The translations under genes and the position numbers were made by a program. The notes below the pieces were generated by a model, which did not search any database, was not told where the DNA came from, and saw only the letters and a program-made list of their open reading frames with translations. From positions 100,018 to 164,017 of the forward strand of contig NZ_SHLX01000019.1 in assembly GCF_004764705.1 (NCBI RefSeq): 64,000 nt of DNA, read 5' to 3'. This document shows positions 26,601 to 34,710 of the stretch, piece after piece; the first letter of the stretch is position 1, and every line of letters starts with the position of its first letter. Source of the stretch: Paenibacillus cymbidii (GTDB lineage: Bacteria > Bacillota > Bacilli > Paenibacillales > NBRC-103111).

Positions 26601-26992
26601 AGCGCGAGCTGGCGGTCCAGCGTCAACGGACCGCTCGGGCTCGAAGGGCCGGGCTCGAAGCGGAAGACGAGCGTGTGATCGCCCTCCTGCCGTTTGACGA
26701 CCGCCCGCTTGCGCTCCCAATACGAAACGCTGTCTTTGTCAAAATCGTACGAGCTCCCTTGCGCGAATCCGGCGATCTTCTCCTTCACGGTAATTTTCCA
26801 TTCGAGCCAGCCGTTCGGCCCGACGACATAACGATTGGCGTACGCTTGGTAAGCGACGCCGGTGTCGCTCGCCGTCACCTGCACGGCGGTAGCCGTCAGC
26901 CGCGGTTGTTCGTCCGCTTGCGCCGCCGACGCCATAACGGCCATCGCCATCACCGCCACGACGGCGAACCACATTTTCCACTTGCGTTTCAT
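23666..26992 (-). CDS. Large secreted surface protein (1108 aa)
   Basis: ATG 26992 is chosen because GGAGGG lies 8 bases ahead; the frame extends further without a site. Signal peptide MKRKWKMWFAVVAVMAMAVMA, cleaved near AQA. Mostly beta-rich modules of unknown family. The C-terminal part has a DUF5011/bacterial Ig-like domain (PVITLQGSLTYPVYQG to YTVSDSAGNTARQV) plus a short final domain. It has no SLH, LPXTG or lipobox, so it is probably held on the wall by the 2381-aa SLH partner encoded 18 bases downstream. No catalytic motif recognised. Transcribed from a promoter whose -35 overlaps a 19-bp motif repeated before the kinase gene. Confidence 0.8.
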   Translation of the reverse strand: MKRKWKMWFAVVAVMAMAVMASAAQADEQPRLTATAVQVTASDTGVAYQAYANRYVVGPNGWLEWKITVKEKIAGFAQGSSYDFDKDSVSYWERKRAVVKRQEGDHTLVFRFEPGPSSPSGPLTLDRQLALDGGIRYYATNPGDGQTTIRTASVIDMGGVGGMAVTLFKREYPTLAITPNPDDLRKNNQPANGLSVDRIIVSVNDPVLDPQDFQFKYDFTAGTYRKKIDWTVMAERNTIDVPPEARNKGAHLTIEVRDKGGNWRPYTYFYPGPGGPVQSWAAVDPFNVFGGDVGDNANRYLNIGSGGREYDSWERANMLQMAKSEFKYLRQRYEAPQNKYTWLAVFVFGSMQKQSAGYTGFADVNLERSGYLWSTSPKLPEDDLPVSPFKQTIPAKETNPLSGRVLEGHWSVIGSDETAALGEGTYYLYVKAVDAVTGGYTWQQVYYDADRFLADKNATNFAPVKLVKDITPLAIHYADQPFGRGEYTINATVSDNFRLGAAQYMVSGSDRCLSSPGLCAALGDQWTDAPLAADGKTATIALNTATLKTDQTNVIPVYVYVRAVEYRHTAGTSYESNPFAAGNSANIVAASRGYYIVRGENKLELKMSYVGRLDETNRLAAAPQHRIRLYAHAAGLLAAEGDIRYRLETAGGAVVQDWTTVQSGDEIVLAGANGEYKLRAYAAELEGSGRSAELVQPYVIGTAAPSLFTAATFSTTALTNQDVTLALTSSVPVKIAGVDDTYVTAHMLSFADNAQTTFTYQQEGGPAETLHVKVGHIDKTGFAYLQGAGTIVYTPSQATTGEVTAHLYVGKRVKPGSGDGITYRNGWLSYPFATNGSHVFEAEDLAGNPLRVYLNETSRRADVAWIDSSAPNVSIAYSMAALTNQPVTATLQLPGGLTVVNNGGKTTYSFAANGEFTFIVKDTGGVIREYTATVANIDKEPPVITLQGSLTYPVYQGLPFAFVEPGFAATDNRDGVLTASVHVSNNVDVYKGGYYEIVYTVSDSAGNTARQVRGVSVMDLNGINVFVNQIRLRGDVVVPRGTLQFDIIGQESNDLVFRYLPGRLTAGAFKGGGLPIAGRTVVLNEAGWYTIFVQDRERRTFVGQINVQ

Positions 26993-27029
26993 GACCAGAT
27001 CCCTCCAGGTTGCAGCATAACCATCCTTC

Positions 27030-27058
27030 ATTGTAACGATCGCCCGCGGAATGACCAG
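27030..27058 (-). promoter_or_regulatory. Activator-type promoter of the surface operon
   Basis: On the minus strand TACAAT (27035-27030) is a good -10, but 17 bases upstream the -35 reads CTGGTC, a poor match. The 19-bp motif at 27052-27070 covers that -35, the class II activator position. Confidence 0.55.
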
Positions 27059-27070
27059 TGACCGGCGTCA
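27052..27070. promoter_or_regulatory. 19-bp motif, copy 1
   Basis: TGACCAGTGAC-CGGC-GTCA. Fifteen of its bases recur exactly at 27858-27876 on the opposite strand. It lies between the divergent surface operon and the NarL-type regulator gene. Confidence 0.65.
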
Positions 27071-27154
27071 ATCGTTTGGTCATCGTTTGGTTCTATCGCC
27101 GCTGCGTCAGGTGCTGTATAATGGGACAATCGTAATAGATGCGGAGGGTAACGA

Positions 27155-27841
27155 ATGATTCGTGTTGTCATTGCCGACGACCAAACGTTGATGCGGGACG
27201 GCTTGCAAACCATCATCGACTTGCAGCAGGATATGGAAGTCGTCGGGGCGGCGGAAGACGGCGAGCAGGCTTGCGAGCTCGTCCGTACGCTTCGTCCCGA
27301 TCTCGTGCTGATGGATATCCGGATGCCGAAGCTGAGCGGGATCGAAAGCGCCAAACGAATCCGCAAAGAATGCCCCGAAACCGCCGTGCTGATTTTGACC
27401 ACGTTCGCCGAGGACGAGTATATTATCGAAGCGCTGGCAGGCGGCGCTGTCGGGTACTTGTTGAAGGATTTGCCCGCCCAGAAGATCGTCGAATCGATCC
27501 GCGACGCGGTGAAAGGCCAGTTGATGATGCCCGCTTCCATCGCCGCGAAGCTGGCCGCGAGGCTTGCTTTCCTCACCGGCGCTCCGGCGGAGGTGCTCGA
27601 CCCGGGAAGGCTGCGCCACGAAGGCATTCGATTCACCGATCGGGAGAAAAAAGTGATCCTGCTCCTGCTCGAAGGACTAAGCAACCGCGAAATCGCCGGC
27701 ACCCTGTTCATGAGCGAAGGCACCGTCAAAAATTACATCAGCGTCATCTACCAAAAAATCGGCACGAACGACCGCGCCAAAGCGCTGCTTCTGCTGCAGG
27801 GCATGATGAAAGACGCGCAAGCCGCGGACGCGGACGGATAA
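27155..27841 (+). CDS. NarL/FixJ-family response regulator
   Basis: 228 residues. Receiver domain with the acidic pair in VVIADDQTLMRDGL, phospho-Asp in LVLMDIRMP (residue 54), Thr in LILTTFAED and Lys in YLLKD. LuxR-type HTH at about residues 155-215: FTDREKKVILLLLEGLSNRE, then MSEGTVKNYISVIYQKIG. GGAGGG lies 6 bases before ATG; a TATAAT at 27117-27122 has a weak -35. It precedes a kinase whose C-terminal half is the NarX/DesK-like HisKA_3 type that normally phosphorylates this regulator class, so the two should be partners. Confidence 0.95.
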   Translation: MIRVVIADDQTLMRDGLQTIIDLQQDMEVVGAAEDGEQACELVRTLRPDLVLMDIRMPKLSGIESAKRIRKECPETAVLILTTFAEDEYIIEALAGGAVGYLLKDLPAQKIVESIRDAVKGQLMMPASIAAKLAARLAFLTGAPAEVLDPGRLRHEGIRFTDREKKVILLLLEGLSNREIAGTLFMSEGTVKNYISVIYQKIGTNDRAKALLLLQGMMKDAQAADADG

Positions 27842-27857
27842 TCCGTGACCGAAGCGA

Positions 27858-27876
27858 TGACCGGCGTCACTGGTCA
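27858..27876. promoter_or_regulatory. 19-bp motif, copy 2 (inverted)
   Basis: On the minus strand TGACCAGTGAC-GCCG-GTCA. It ends about 20 bases before a CATAAA -10-like element (27898-27903) and about 60 bases before the kinase ATG, so it too could touch a -35 region. Confidence 0.6.
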
Positions 27877-27938
27877 CGCGGGACGAAAGCGGCGAACATA
27901 AAACTGTCGGCCATTTACCCTCAGGGACGGAGAACGTC

Positions 27939-30900
27939 ATGCTTGCAAAAACGAAGCCCCTTACCATTGTGCTGATCGTCCTGGCGATCGCGATACTGCC
28001 GCTTGTTCCGTTTGCCTTGATCGGCCAGCATGTCGATCCGCGGTATGAGAACCTTTATTCCATTACGGCGCAAAAAAATTTGCGGATTCATGCGGGGGAT
28101 TTGTCGCCCGAGCAGCTGCAGACGGCGTCGTGGCGCAGCGCCGATGAAGTGCGGAAGGAATACGGACGCCGCCCGGTGACGGGCTACTTTTGGCTTGCGC
28201 TCGAGCTGCCGGCCAATCGCTGGCGGGACCCGAATGTGTTCGTCGAAGGACTTCTTCACTATGAGGCTTATCTGGACGGGGACAAACTGCTGGAGCGCAA
28301 CATGAAACCGCTCGATCGCAAAGTCGTTTCCCACTCCAATCTTGGGCGCGCTCCGCTGCCGATGGACATGGACGGACATACGCTGTATATCCGGATGTAC
28401 AAGGACAATGAGCTGTTGTCCATCGGCTGGGTGTATATCCAGCAGTACCAGGATGTGTTCGGCACGCTGTTCTGGCAATCCGCCTACGAGATGGCGCTCG
28501 GGTTCACCACGCTGCTGATCGGCGCGGGCGCGCTGCTGTTTTTTTTCTCCAAACGGGAGCGGAACTACCTGATCTTCGCCATGTTCGCCTTGTATATCGC
28601 TTATGTTTGCCTCGGGCGCATGTTCCCGTTCGTGCAGCTTTATTTCAACGCGTATGCTTACGTGTACTACGTCAATGCGATGATGCCGCTCGGCGTCATG
28701 TGGTTTCTGCTGTTCTACGAGTCCGTCTTCGGACCGGGCTACCGCAACATCATTCGCCGCCTGTGGCAAGGCATGCTTGCCGCATTCGTCCTGGAGTTTG
28801 CGGCCGCCTGGTTCGATCCCGGCTTGTACCGTAACGCGGATATCGTCCTGAACTACTTGATGCTGCCAATCATCCTGTTCGTGCTGCTGCAGGCCGTCGT
28901 TCATTACCTGCGGCGCAAAACGACGGAATCGCTCTGGTACTTGGCCGGCTTCGCCGTGCTCGGACCGATGGTGGCGATTTACAGCCTCGCTTCCGTGTCC
29001 GACCGATGGCCGATGTTGTACCGCCTCGTCATGGATCAAAGCCGGTTCATGCACGCCTTCTTCGTGCTCATCTTCTGCATGGGCATGGTGCTGCGCGAAC
29101 GTGTGAAGACGGTTTACCGCCAAGTGGGCGAACATGCCGCCGAACTCGAACGGAAAAGCGTGCGTCTGGCCGAGCTCGACAGGCTGAAGGACGACTTTCT
29201 CGCCAACACTTCCCATGAGCTGCGCACCCCGCTGAACGGGATTATCGGCATCGCCGATACGCTGGCCCGCGGCGCGGCCGGGCCGGTGGGCGAACGAATC
29301 GCCGACCAGCTGCAGATGATTGCGGTCAGCGGCAAACGTCTGGCGCATATGGTGGACGACATTCTCGACATTTCCAAAATCAAACACGGCGACTTGCGGC
29401 TAAGCCGGGCGCCGCTGGCGCTCGCCCCGCTGGCGCATGTCGTCGCCACGATCGTCGAGCCGCTTGCCCGCGGGAAACGGCTGCGTCTCGTCATCGATAT
29501 CCCGGACGACGCGCCGCTGGTTTTCGCCGACGAAAATCGCATCCAGCAGGTGCTGTTCAACCTGCTCGGCAACGCCGTCAAACATACCGAAGCCGGCGAC
29601 ATCCGCCTGTTCGCGAAGTCGACCGACCGGCACTTGTACGTCTCGGTAGCCGACACGGGCCCTGGCATCGATCCGGCTGACATGCCGCGTTTGTTCGAGT
29701 CTTTCGAGCAGGGCGAACCCAGCCAAGGCGGCGCCGGACTTGGGCTGCCGATCGCAAAGAAGCTCGTCGAGCTGCACGGCGGCACGCTCACCTGCTCGTC
29801 CGCTCCCGGATCGGGCAGCGTCTTCACCTTTTCGCTGCCGATTGCCGACGCTTCCCTTGCGGCAGCCGCAGCCGAACCGGCGCCGCAGCAGACGGCGGCG
29901 ATTCGCGAGCCTGCTGCGGCAAGCGCGCTCGAGCCGTCCGCTGCGCTCGTTTCGCCGCCGGTGAAGCCGGATGAGCCGAATGCCGGATTGGCGGGCGAGC
30001 CGCCGACGATCCTGATCGTCGACGACGACGCAATCAACCGCCAGGTGCTTGCCAACCTGCTGTCCATGCACGGGCTTGCCGCTTCCCCTGCCGAAGACGG
30101 CAGGCAGGCGCTGGCGTGGATCGACCGGCACGGCAAGCCGGAAATGGTCATCGCCGACATCATGATGCCGGCCGTAAACGGCTACGAGCTGTGCCGGGAA
30201 CTGCGCCGGTCGTATTCCGCCAGCGCGCTGCCGGTGCTGCTGCTGACCGCCAAGAGCGGCCCCGCCGACATCGCCGCCGGCTTCGCCGAAGGGGCGAACG
30301 ACTATTTGACGAAGCCGGTCATCGGCGAAGATTTGCTCGCCCGCGTCCGCGTGCACCTGCAGTTGTCGCGCCTGACCGGTTCGCTGGAGCGGCTCGTGCT
30401 GGAGCGTACCGCCGAGCTGGAACACGCGAACCGGCACCTGATCGCTTCGGTCAACGAAACGGCGCTGGCGCTGGCGGAAGTGTCCGTGCTGGAGGAGCGC
30501 AGCCGGATCGCGCACGACATGCACGATCAGGTCGGCCATACGCTTACGGCGGCGATGATCCAGATCGAAGCGGCGAAGCTGCTGCTCGCAAGCGACCCCG
30601 AGCGCGCCGCCACGAAGCTGGACGCCGCCCGCGAGTCCGTGCACGGCGGTCTCGATCAGGTGCGCGCCACCGTACGCATGCTGCGCACGGCCGAGGAGCA
30701 CCGCACGCTGCTGCCTGCCCTGCATGCCTTGATCCGCCAGACGGAAGAGCATACGGGCATTGTGGTCGATTACACGATCGAGCCGCTCCCGGATTTGCCC
30801 GACGCGCTGAACAAAACGTTGTTCCACGCGCTGCAGGAAGGACTGACGAACGGCATTCGGCACGGCAAGAGCACGGCATTTACGTTCCACTTGAGCTCCG

Positions 30901-31082
30901 AAGCTTCGCCTTCGACCGTGCGTTTCCGACTCGCCAACGACGGCCGCAAGTTCGAGTCCGCCTCCCTCGGTTTCGGTTTGTCCGCGATGAAGGAGCGCGT
31001 GGAGCGGCACGGCGGCACGTTCGCCATTTCGGCGGGTGGCGAAAGCGGCTGCCTGCTGGCGATCGACATCCCTTTGGCATAA
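27939..31082 (+). CDS. Hybrid kinase with two histidine-kinase modules and a receiver
   Basis: 1047 residues. Order: helix (7-28), extracytoplasmic 7TMR-DISM-like sensor (about 30-180), about seven membrane helices (185-385), short coiled coil, HisKA with phospho-His in NTSHELRTPLNG (near 425), HATPase_c (FNLLGNAVKH near 540, GAGLGLPIAKKL near 605), Ala/Pro-rich linker (630-685), receiver (ILIVDDDAIN near 690, Asp in VIADIMMP near 740, Lys in YLTKPV), then a HisKA_3 region (RIAHDMHDQVGHTL near 855) and a second HATPase_c (EGLTNGIRHGKS near 960, GFGLSAMKERV near 1005). The last module fits the NarL-type regulator just upstream. Joining a HisKA kinase, a receiver and a HisKA_3 kinase in one chain is unusual. 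Confidence 0.93.
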   Translation: MLAKTKPLTIVLIVLAIAILPLVPFALIGQHVDPRYENLYSITAQKNLRIHAGDLSPEQLQTASWRSADEVRKEYGRRPVTGYFWLALELPANRWRDPNVFVEGLLHYEAYLDGDKLLERNMKPLDRKVVSHSNLGRAPLPMDMDGHTLYIRMYKDNELLSIGWVYIQQYQDVFGTLFWQSAYEMALGFTTLLIGAGALLFFFSKRERNYLIFAMFALYIAYVCLGRMFPFVQLYFNAYAYVYYVNAMMPLGVMWFLLFYESVFGPGYRNIIRRLWQGMLAAFVLEFAAAWFDPGLYRNADIVLNYLMLPIILFVLLQAVVHYLRRKTTESLWYLAGFAVLGPMVAIYSLASVSDRWPMLYRLVMDQSRFMHAFFVLIFCMGMVLRERVKTVYRQVGEHAAELERKSVRLAELDRLKDDFLANTSHELRTPLNGIIGIADTLARGAAGPVGERIADQLQMIAVSGKRLAHMVDDILDISKIKHGDLRLSRAPLALAPLAHVVATIVEPLARGKRLRLVIDIPDDAPLVFADENRIQQVLFNLLGNAVKHTEAGDIRLFAKSTDRHLYVSVADTGPGIDPADMPRLFESFEQGEPSQGGAGLGLPIAKKLVELHGGTLTCSSAPGSGSVFTFSLPIADASLAAAAAEPAPQQTAAIREPAAASALEPSAALVSPPVKPDEPNAGLAGEPPTILIVDDDAINRQVLANLLSMHGLAASPAEDGRQALAWIDRHGKPEMVIADIMMPAVNGYELCRELRRSYSASALPVLLLTAKSGPADIAAGFAEGANDYLTKPVIGEDLLARVRVHLQLSRLTGSLERLVLERTAELEHANRHLIASVNETALALAEVSVLEERSRIAHDMHDQVGHTLTAAMIQIEAAKLLLASDPERAATKLDAARESVHGGLDQVRATVRMLRTAEEHRTLLPALHALIRQTEEHTGIVVDYTIEPLPDLPDALNKTLFHALQEGLTNGIRHGKSTAFTFHLSSEASPSTVRFRLANDGRKFESASLGFGLSAMKERVERHGGTFAISAGGESGCLLAIDIPLA

Positions 31083-31414
31083 CAGGCAGCCCACGGAACG
31101 TACGCGCAGCTAGCAGACACGTTGCTTCTTGCGCGCCATTCCCCCCTTCCGCCAACTCCCCCTTGCACAATAGGCCACGTTTTCTGACCTATTTGGCCAA
31201 AAACGGGCTGTCCATACAAAATAGCCAGTGATTTCACTGGCTATTTTGTATGAAGTGCCTATTTAATGGAGATCCGGGGCAAATAACCAGTGTTTTCACT
31301 GGCTATTTCGGGTGTGCCGAGCGATAGGAGGCAAATAGGTCATTTTTCATGGGCTATTTGGGTTGCCGGGCAATCGATCGGATGACTGAGGGCTGTGGAC
31401 TTGCAACCGTTCGT
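31083..31414. repeat. Intergenic hairpin cluster
   Basis: No gene. Four hairpins lie in 190 bases: 31169-31194 (AATAGGCCA/TGACCTATT), 31213-31252 (a 40-bp near-perfect palindrome with core AATAGCCAGTGA), 31281-31308 (AAATAACCAGTG/CACTGGCTATTT) and 31333-31359 (AAATAGGTCAT/ATGGGCTATTT). The convergent kinase and esterase genes would both terminate here; the 40-bp palindrome ends in TTTTGT and could act as a terminator in both directions. Confidence 0.8.
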
Positions 31415-33403
31415 TCAGAAGCGAACGATGTCGCCAACGTCGGGCATTTCGACGACGCTGATTCGCTTGCTGCTGCCGAACGCCGCGATCAATTCGGGCA
31501 AATCGAAGTGCGCAAGCACGTTATACCAATGATACCGGACATCGTAACGGTAAAAACGGCTGTCGACGATATCGGCGAACGACCGCGGCATGTTGATCAG
31601 CTCGATTTCGTCGACCCGGTCGTCGAGCACGCCGGCAAGCAGCGCATAGATGGCGGCAAACCCTTTGCCGGCTACCGCCAGCTTCGCCTGCGGGTCTCGC
31701 TGCGCCGCATAATCGAGCGCCCGCAGCACGTCGAACACGCGCATGCCCGGCAGCGGCGTCCCCAGCATCCGCGCATCGCAGCTCAGCTTGTATTCGGTGC
31801 CGAACATCTGATCGAACGCCCGGGCGCTGACCGCCCGGCAACGAAACGCCCCCATCCCCCGGGTGTCGAACGCAAAAACGGCGGCGGTTTCCGTCAGCTG
31901 CTCGATCCACTCGTTCTCCAGCTCGATCGCGCCTGCGCCCGCGTCCAATACGAGCACGGCCGTCCGGTGCCGGGCAGCTCCTTCCCGCGCGACGAACGTG
32001 CCGCCGACAGCGATGTCCGGCTCGCTGAAGAAAAACACCTGCTCGCGCAGCAGCGCTTGCTCCATATTGCGGCCCGCGCGGTCAAGCCGCTCCGTGTGGA
32101 CGACCCGCGGCCGAATGCGGTCGCGGCCCGCCGGCAAACGCAGCCACGCCAAGGCGGCGGCTTTCAGCCGCAGCGGCTCCGCCGCAAGCTCCCGCAGCCG
32201 CTCGCGAAGCGCCGGCAGCACGCGCGCGTTGTCCGCCTGCACGGAGACGGCGTCTGCGTATTCGCCGATCACTTGCCCGCTCGCCGTGCAGCGCAGTGCC
32301 GCCACCGGCTCCGGCAACAAGCTGCTTTCCAGCCGCACCGGGCAGTCCGGTCCGCGGAACTGCAAGACGAACCAGGCGACCACGGCGCGCCGCAGCTCGT
32401 CGTTGAACGAATGCGTGCCTTTCGCCAGCGCGATGGACAACGCCTCTTCCCGGCCGAACAGCCGGTACACCCGCTTGGCCGCGTCGAAGCTGGCTTCCGT
32501 GCCTTCCACGCAGAAAAAGTCGGACTCCACCGCGCCAACAAGCACCGGCTTCGGTGCAAACAAGGTCAAATAATCGTCGTAATCCATCCCTTCGGCGATC
32601 GCTTCGTCCCAGATTTGTTCGCCGTCTTGCGGCTGACCGGTTTTCATGTACGATTCGCGCGACGTGATGTACGTGCAAGGCGCCGCAGCCGCAATCCGTT
32701 CGTCGGCGATCATCGCCATGAGCGTCTGAATGCCGCCGCCGGAATTGCCGGTGACGCCGATGCGCGATGCGTCCACTTCCGGCAGCCCGCTCAAGTAGTC
32801 GACGGCGCGAATCAAATCCCAGACAAAATACCGCACGATATGCCGACCCGCCAATTCGCATTGCAGCCCGAGATACGTGTGCTCGGCATGCCAACGGACG
32901 TGCGTGCGGCCAAGCGCCGGATCGTGGCCCTGCATCCGTTCGCCCTGGGACACCGGGTCGACGGCAAGCACAACAAAACCGTTGTTCGCGAGCTCGATGC
33001 ACACCTTCTGGTAAATCGGCGCGGCTTTGCCCGCTTCGATATGGCCGCAGGTGAACAGCACGGCCGGGTAAGGACCGCCGTCCCCTTTCGGCACATACAA
33101 GTTCGCGGTTACGTAAATGCCCGGCAAGCTTTGGAACACGATGTTGCGAATCGTATAGGCGTCCCGTTCCAGCTCCCCCGTGCAAACGGGGGCAAGCGGC
33201 GTTTTGACGTCCGGCAAGCCGCCGATCATCCGCCGAAAATAGGCGCGCAGCCGCTCCCGGCGCAGCTCGAACTGCTCAGCTGTGACGATCGCCGCTTTTT
33301 CCGCCGCCGTACGGGCGACGGCTTCCTGCGTTTTGCGCAGCAAATAATCCGGCAACTGGGCGCCAACGTCATAGTAGCCGTTTACATAAGGACCGAAGCT
33401 CAT
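31415..33403 (-). CDS. Acetylxylan-esterase-like double alpha/beta-hydrolase
   Basis: 662 residues, no signal peptide, so probably cytoplasmic. The N-terminal hydrolase domain (about 40-400) shows VLFTCGHIEAGK, the nucleophile elbow GVTGNSGGG (Ser near 222), a downstream Asp region and His in GTHSFND (near 335). The second half (about 440-650) repeats the fold (LVLDAGAG, FDTRGMG) but its elbow reads VAGKGFAAI, with Gly where the Ser should be. So one half is probably catalytic and the other structural or regulatory. Last gene of the sugar ABC operon, its start overlapping the oxidoreductase stop as ATGA, suggesting removal of acyl groups from imported oligosaccharides. Confidence 0.8.
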   Translation of the reverse strand: MSFGPYVNGYYDVGAQLPDYLLRKTQEAVARTAAEKAAIVTAEQFELRRERLRAYFRRMIGGLPDVKTPLAPVCTGELERDAYTIRNIVFQSLPGIYVTANLYVPKGDGGPYPAVLFTCGHIEAGKAAPIYQKVCIELANNGFVVLAVDPVSQGERMQGHDPALGRTHVRWHAEHTYLGLQCELAGRHIVRYFVWDLIRAVDYLSGLPEVDASRIGVTGNSGGGIQTLMAMIADERIAAAAPCTYITSRESYMKTGQPQDGEQIWDEAIAEGMDYDDYLTLFAPKPVLVGAVESDFFCVEGTEASFDAAKRVYRLFGREEALSIALAKGTHSFNDELRRAVVAWFVLQFRGPDCPVRLESSLLPEPVAALRCTASGQVIGEYADAVSVQADNARVLPALRERLRELAAEPLRLKAAALAWLRLPAGRDRIRPRVVHTERLDRAGRNMEQALLREQVFFFSEPDIAVGGTFVAREGAARHRTAVLVLDAGAGAIELENEWIEQLTETAAVFAFDTRGMGAFRCRAVSARAFDQMFGTEYKLSCDARMLGTPLPGMRVFDVLRALDYAAQRDPQAKLAVAGKGFAAIYALLAGVLDDRVDEIELINMPRSFADIVDSRFYRYDVRYHWYNVLAHFDLPELIAAFGSSKRISVVEMPDVGDIVRF

Positions 33404-34683
33404 GGCCGTGCTCCTCCTTCCTGCTCCTGCTGCAGCTCGCGCACATAGTCGCTCATGACGACCGTTTGGCCGCTCAGCCGCGACCGTTCGGCCGCAAACG
33501 CGATCAAATGGCTGCGCGCCGACACGAGCCCCGGCGACTTGCCAAGCGTGTCGCCGCTCGCCAGCTGCTGGACGAAGTCGGCCATGATCATCGTATCCGC
33601 CCCGGCATGGCCGCCTTCCACCCGTTCCGGCGCCACTTTCCAGCGTTCGCCGGAGAAGCGGATGACCTCAAGCTCGTTCAGTGCGTCGTAACCGCGAATT
33701 TCGCCGTTCGTGCCCATAATTTTCAGGCTGCGCGTGTTGTCGGTCGTAAACGCCGTCATCGTAAACGCAACCGTCACCTCGTTGTCGAACAGCAGGTTGA
33801 CTACCTGATGGTCGACCACATCGTTGTCGCAGCGGAAGACGCAGCGGCCGTACGGCCCTTCCTGCAGCGCCTTCCATCTCGCCTCAAGCGTCGGCGTCAG
33901 CGAGACGACATTTTGCGGCCATTGGTCTTTTTCGTTGTAATACCACTTGATCGCCGAGAACGGGCACGTCCGTTCGACTTGGCAGCCGTCGGTGCACCGT
34001 TCGGTCGATCCTTCCGGCGCCTGGTCCCGCCGAAAATACGACAGGCTGCCGAACGAAGAAACGCGCACGCATTCGCCGCCGACGATATGCTGCAGCATGT
34101 CCATGTCGTGGCAGCATTTGGCCAAAATCATCGGGCTCGTTTCGTCCGCGCGCCGCCAGTTGCCGCGGACGAAGCTGTGCGCCTGGTGCCAATAGCCGAC
34201 GTTCTCCGTCCACTGGATCGACAGGATGCGGCCGATCGCGCCGCTGTCCGTCAATTCCTTCAATTTGCGGAAAAACGTCGAATAGCGCATCGTATGGCAC
34301 ACCGTCAGCGTCCGGCCGAGCCGGTCCGCCCTCTCGGCAATGCGCAGCGCCTGCAGCGGATCGTTCGCCATCGGCTTTTCCAGCAGCAGGTCGTAACCGG
34401 CTTCGAGCGCTTTCATCGCCGGTTCGTAATGGTCGTTGTCCTGCGTGCATACGAGCAGCGCCCGGCACAGCTGCGGCTGGGCCAACAGCTCCTGCCAACT
34501 GGCAAACGTGCGTTCGGCCGGAATCCGGTGCAGCCGGGCGAACATGGCGCGCCGCTCCTCGTTCGGTTCCGCCACCGCTACGAATTGAATGTCATCGGGC
34601 CGTTTCAGCGCATAGGAAGCATAAGCGAACATGCCTCTGCCTCCGGCGCCGAGCAATGCCGCTTCGATCATGACGTACTCCAC
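33400..34683 (-). CDS. Gfo/Idh/MocA-family oxidoreductase
   Basis: 427 residues. N-terminal Rossmann fold with dinucleotide motif LLGAGGRGMFAYA (residues 7-19), VAVAEPNEE for the adenine-ribose end, and the family EKP motif in LLLEKPMAND (near 100). The C-terminal alpha/beta domain follows. A Cys pair in CTDGCQVERTC near 228 is characteristic of some sugar-acting members. It probably oxidises or epimerises a sugar using NAD(P). It lies 27 bases after the permease and overlaps the esterase by 4 bases. Confidence 0.9.
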   Translation of the reverse strand: MEYVMIEAALLGAGGRGMFAYASYALKRPDDIQFVAVAEPNEERRAMFARLHRIPAERTFASWQELLAQPQLCRALLVCTQDNDHYEPAMKALEAGYDLLLEKPMANDPLQALRIAERADRLGRTLTVCHTMRYSTFFRKLKELTDSGAIGRILSIQWTENVGYWHQAHSFVRGNWRRADETSPMILAKCCHDMDMLQHIVGGECVRVSSFGSLSYFRRDQAPEGSTERCTDGCQVERTCPFSAIKWYYNEKDQWPQNVVSLTPTLEARWKALQEGPYGRCVFRCDNDVVDHQVVNLLFDNEVTVAFTMTAFTTDNTRSLKIMGTNGEIRGYDALNELEVIRFSGERWKVAPERVEGGHAGADTMIMADFVQQLASGDTLGKSPGLVSARSHLIAFAAERSRLSGQTVVMSDYVRELQQEQEGGARP

Positions 34684-34710
34684 TCCTTGTCTCTTTTTTG
34701 CCGACCGCGC

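Noticed and set aside
31169..31359. Closely spaced hairpins as a CRISPR array
   Set aside because: Repeat units are palindromic and differ from each other, spacers are unequal and no cas gene is present.
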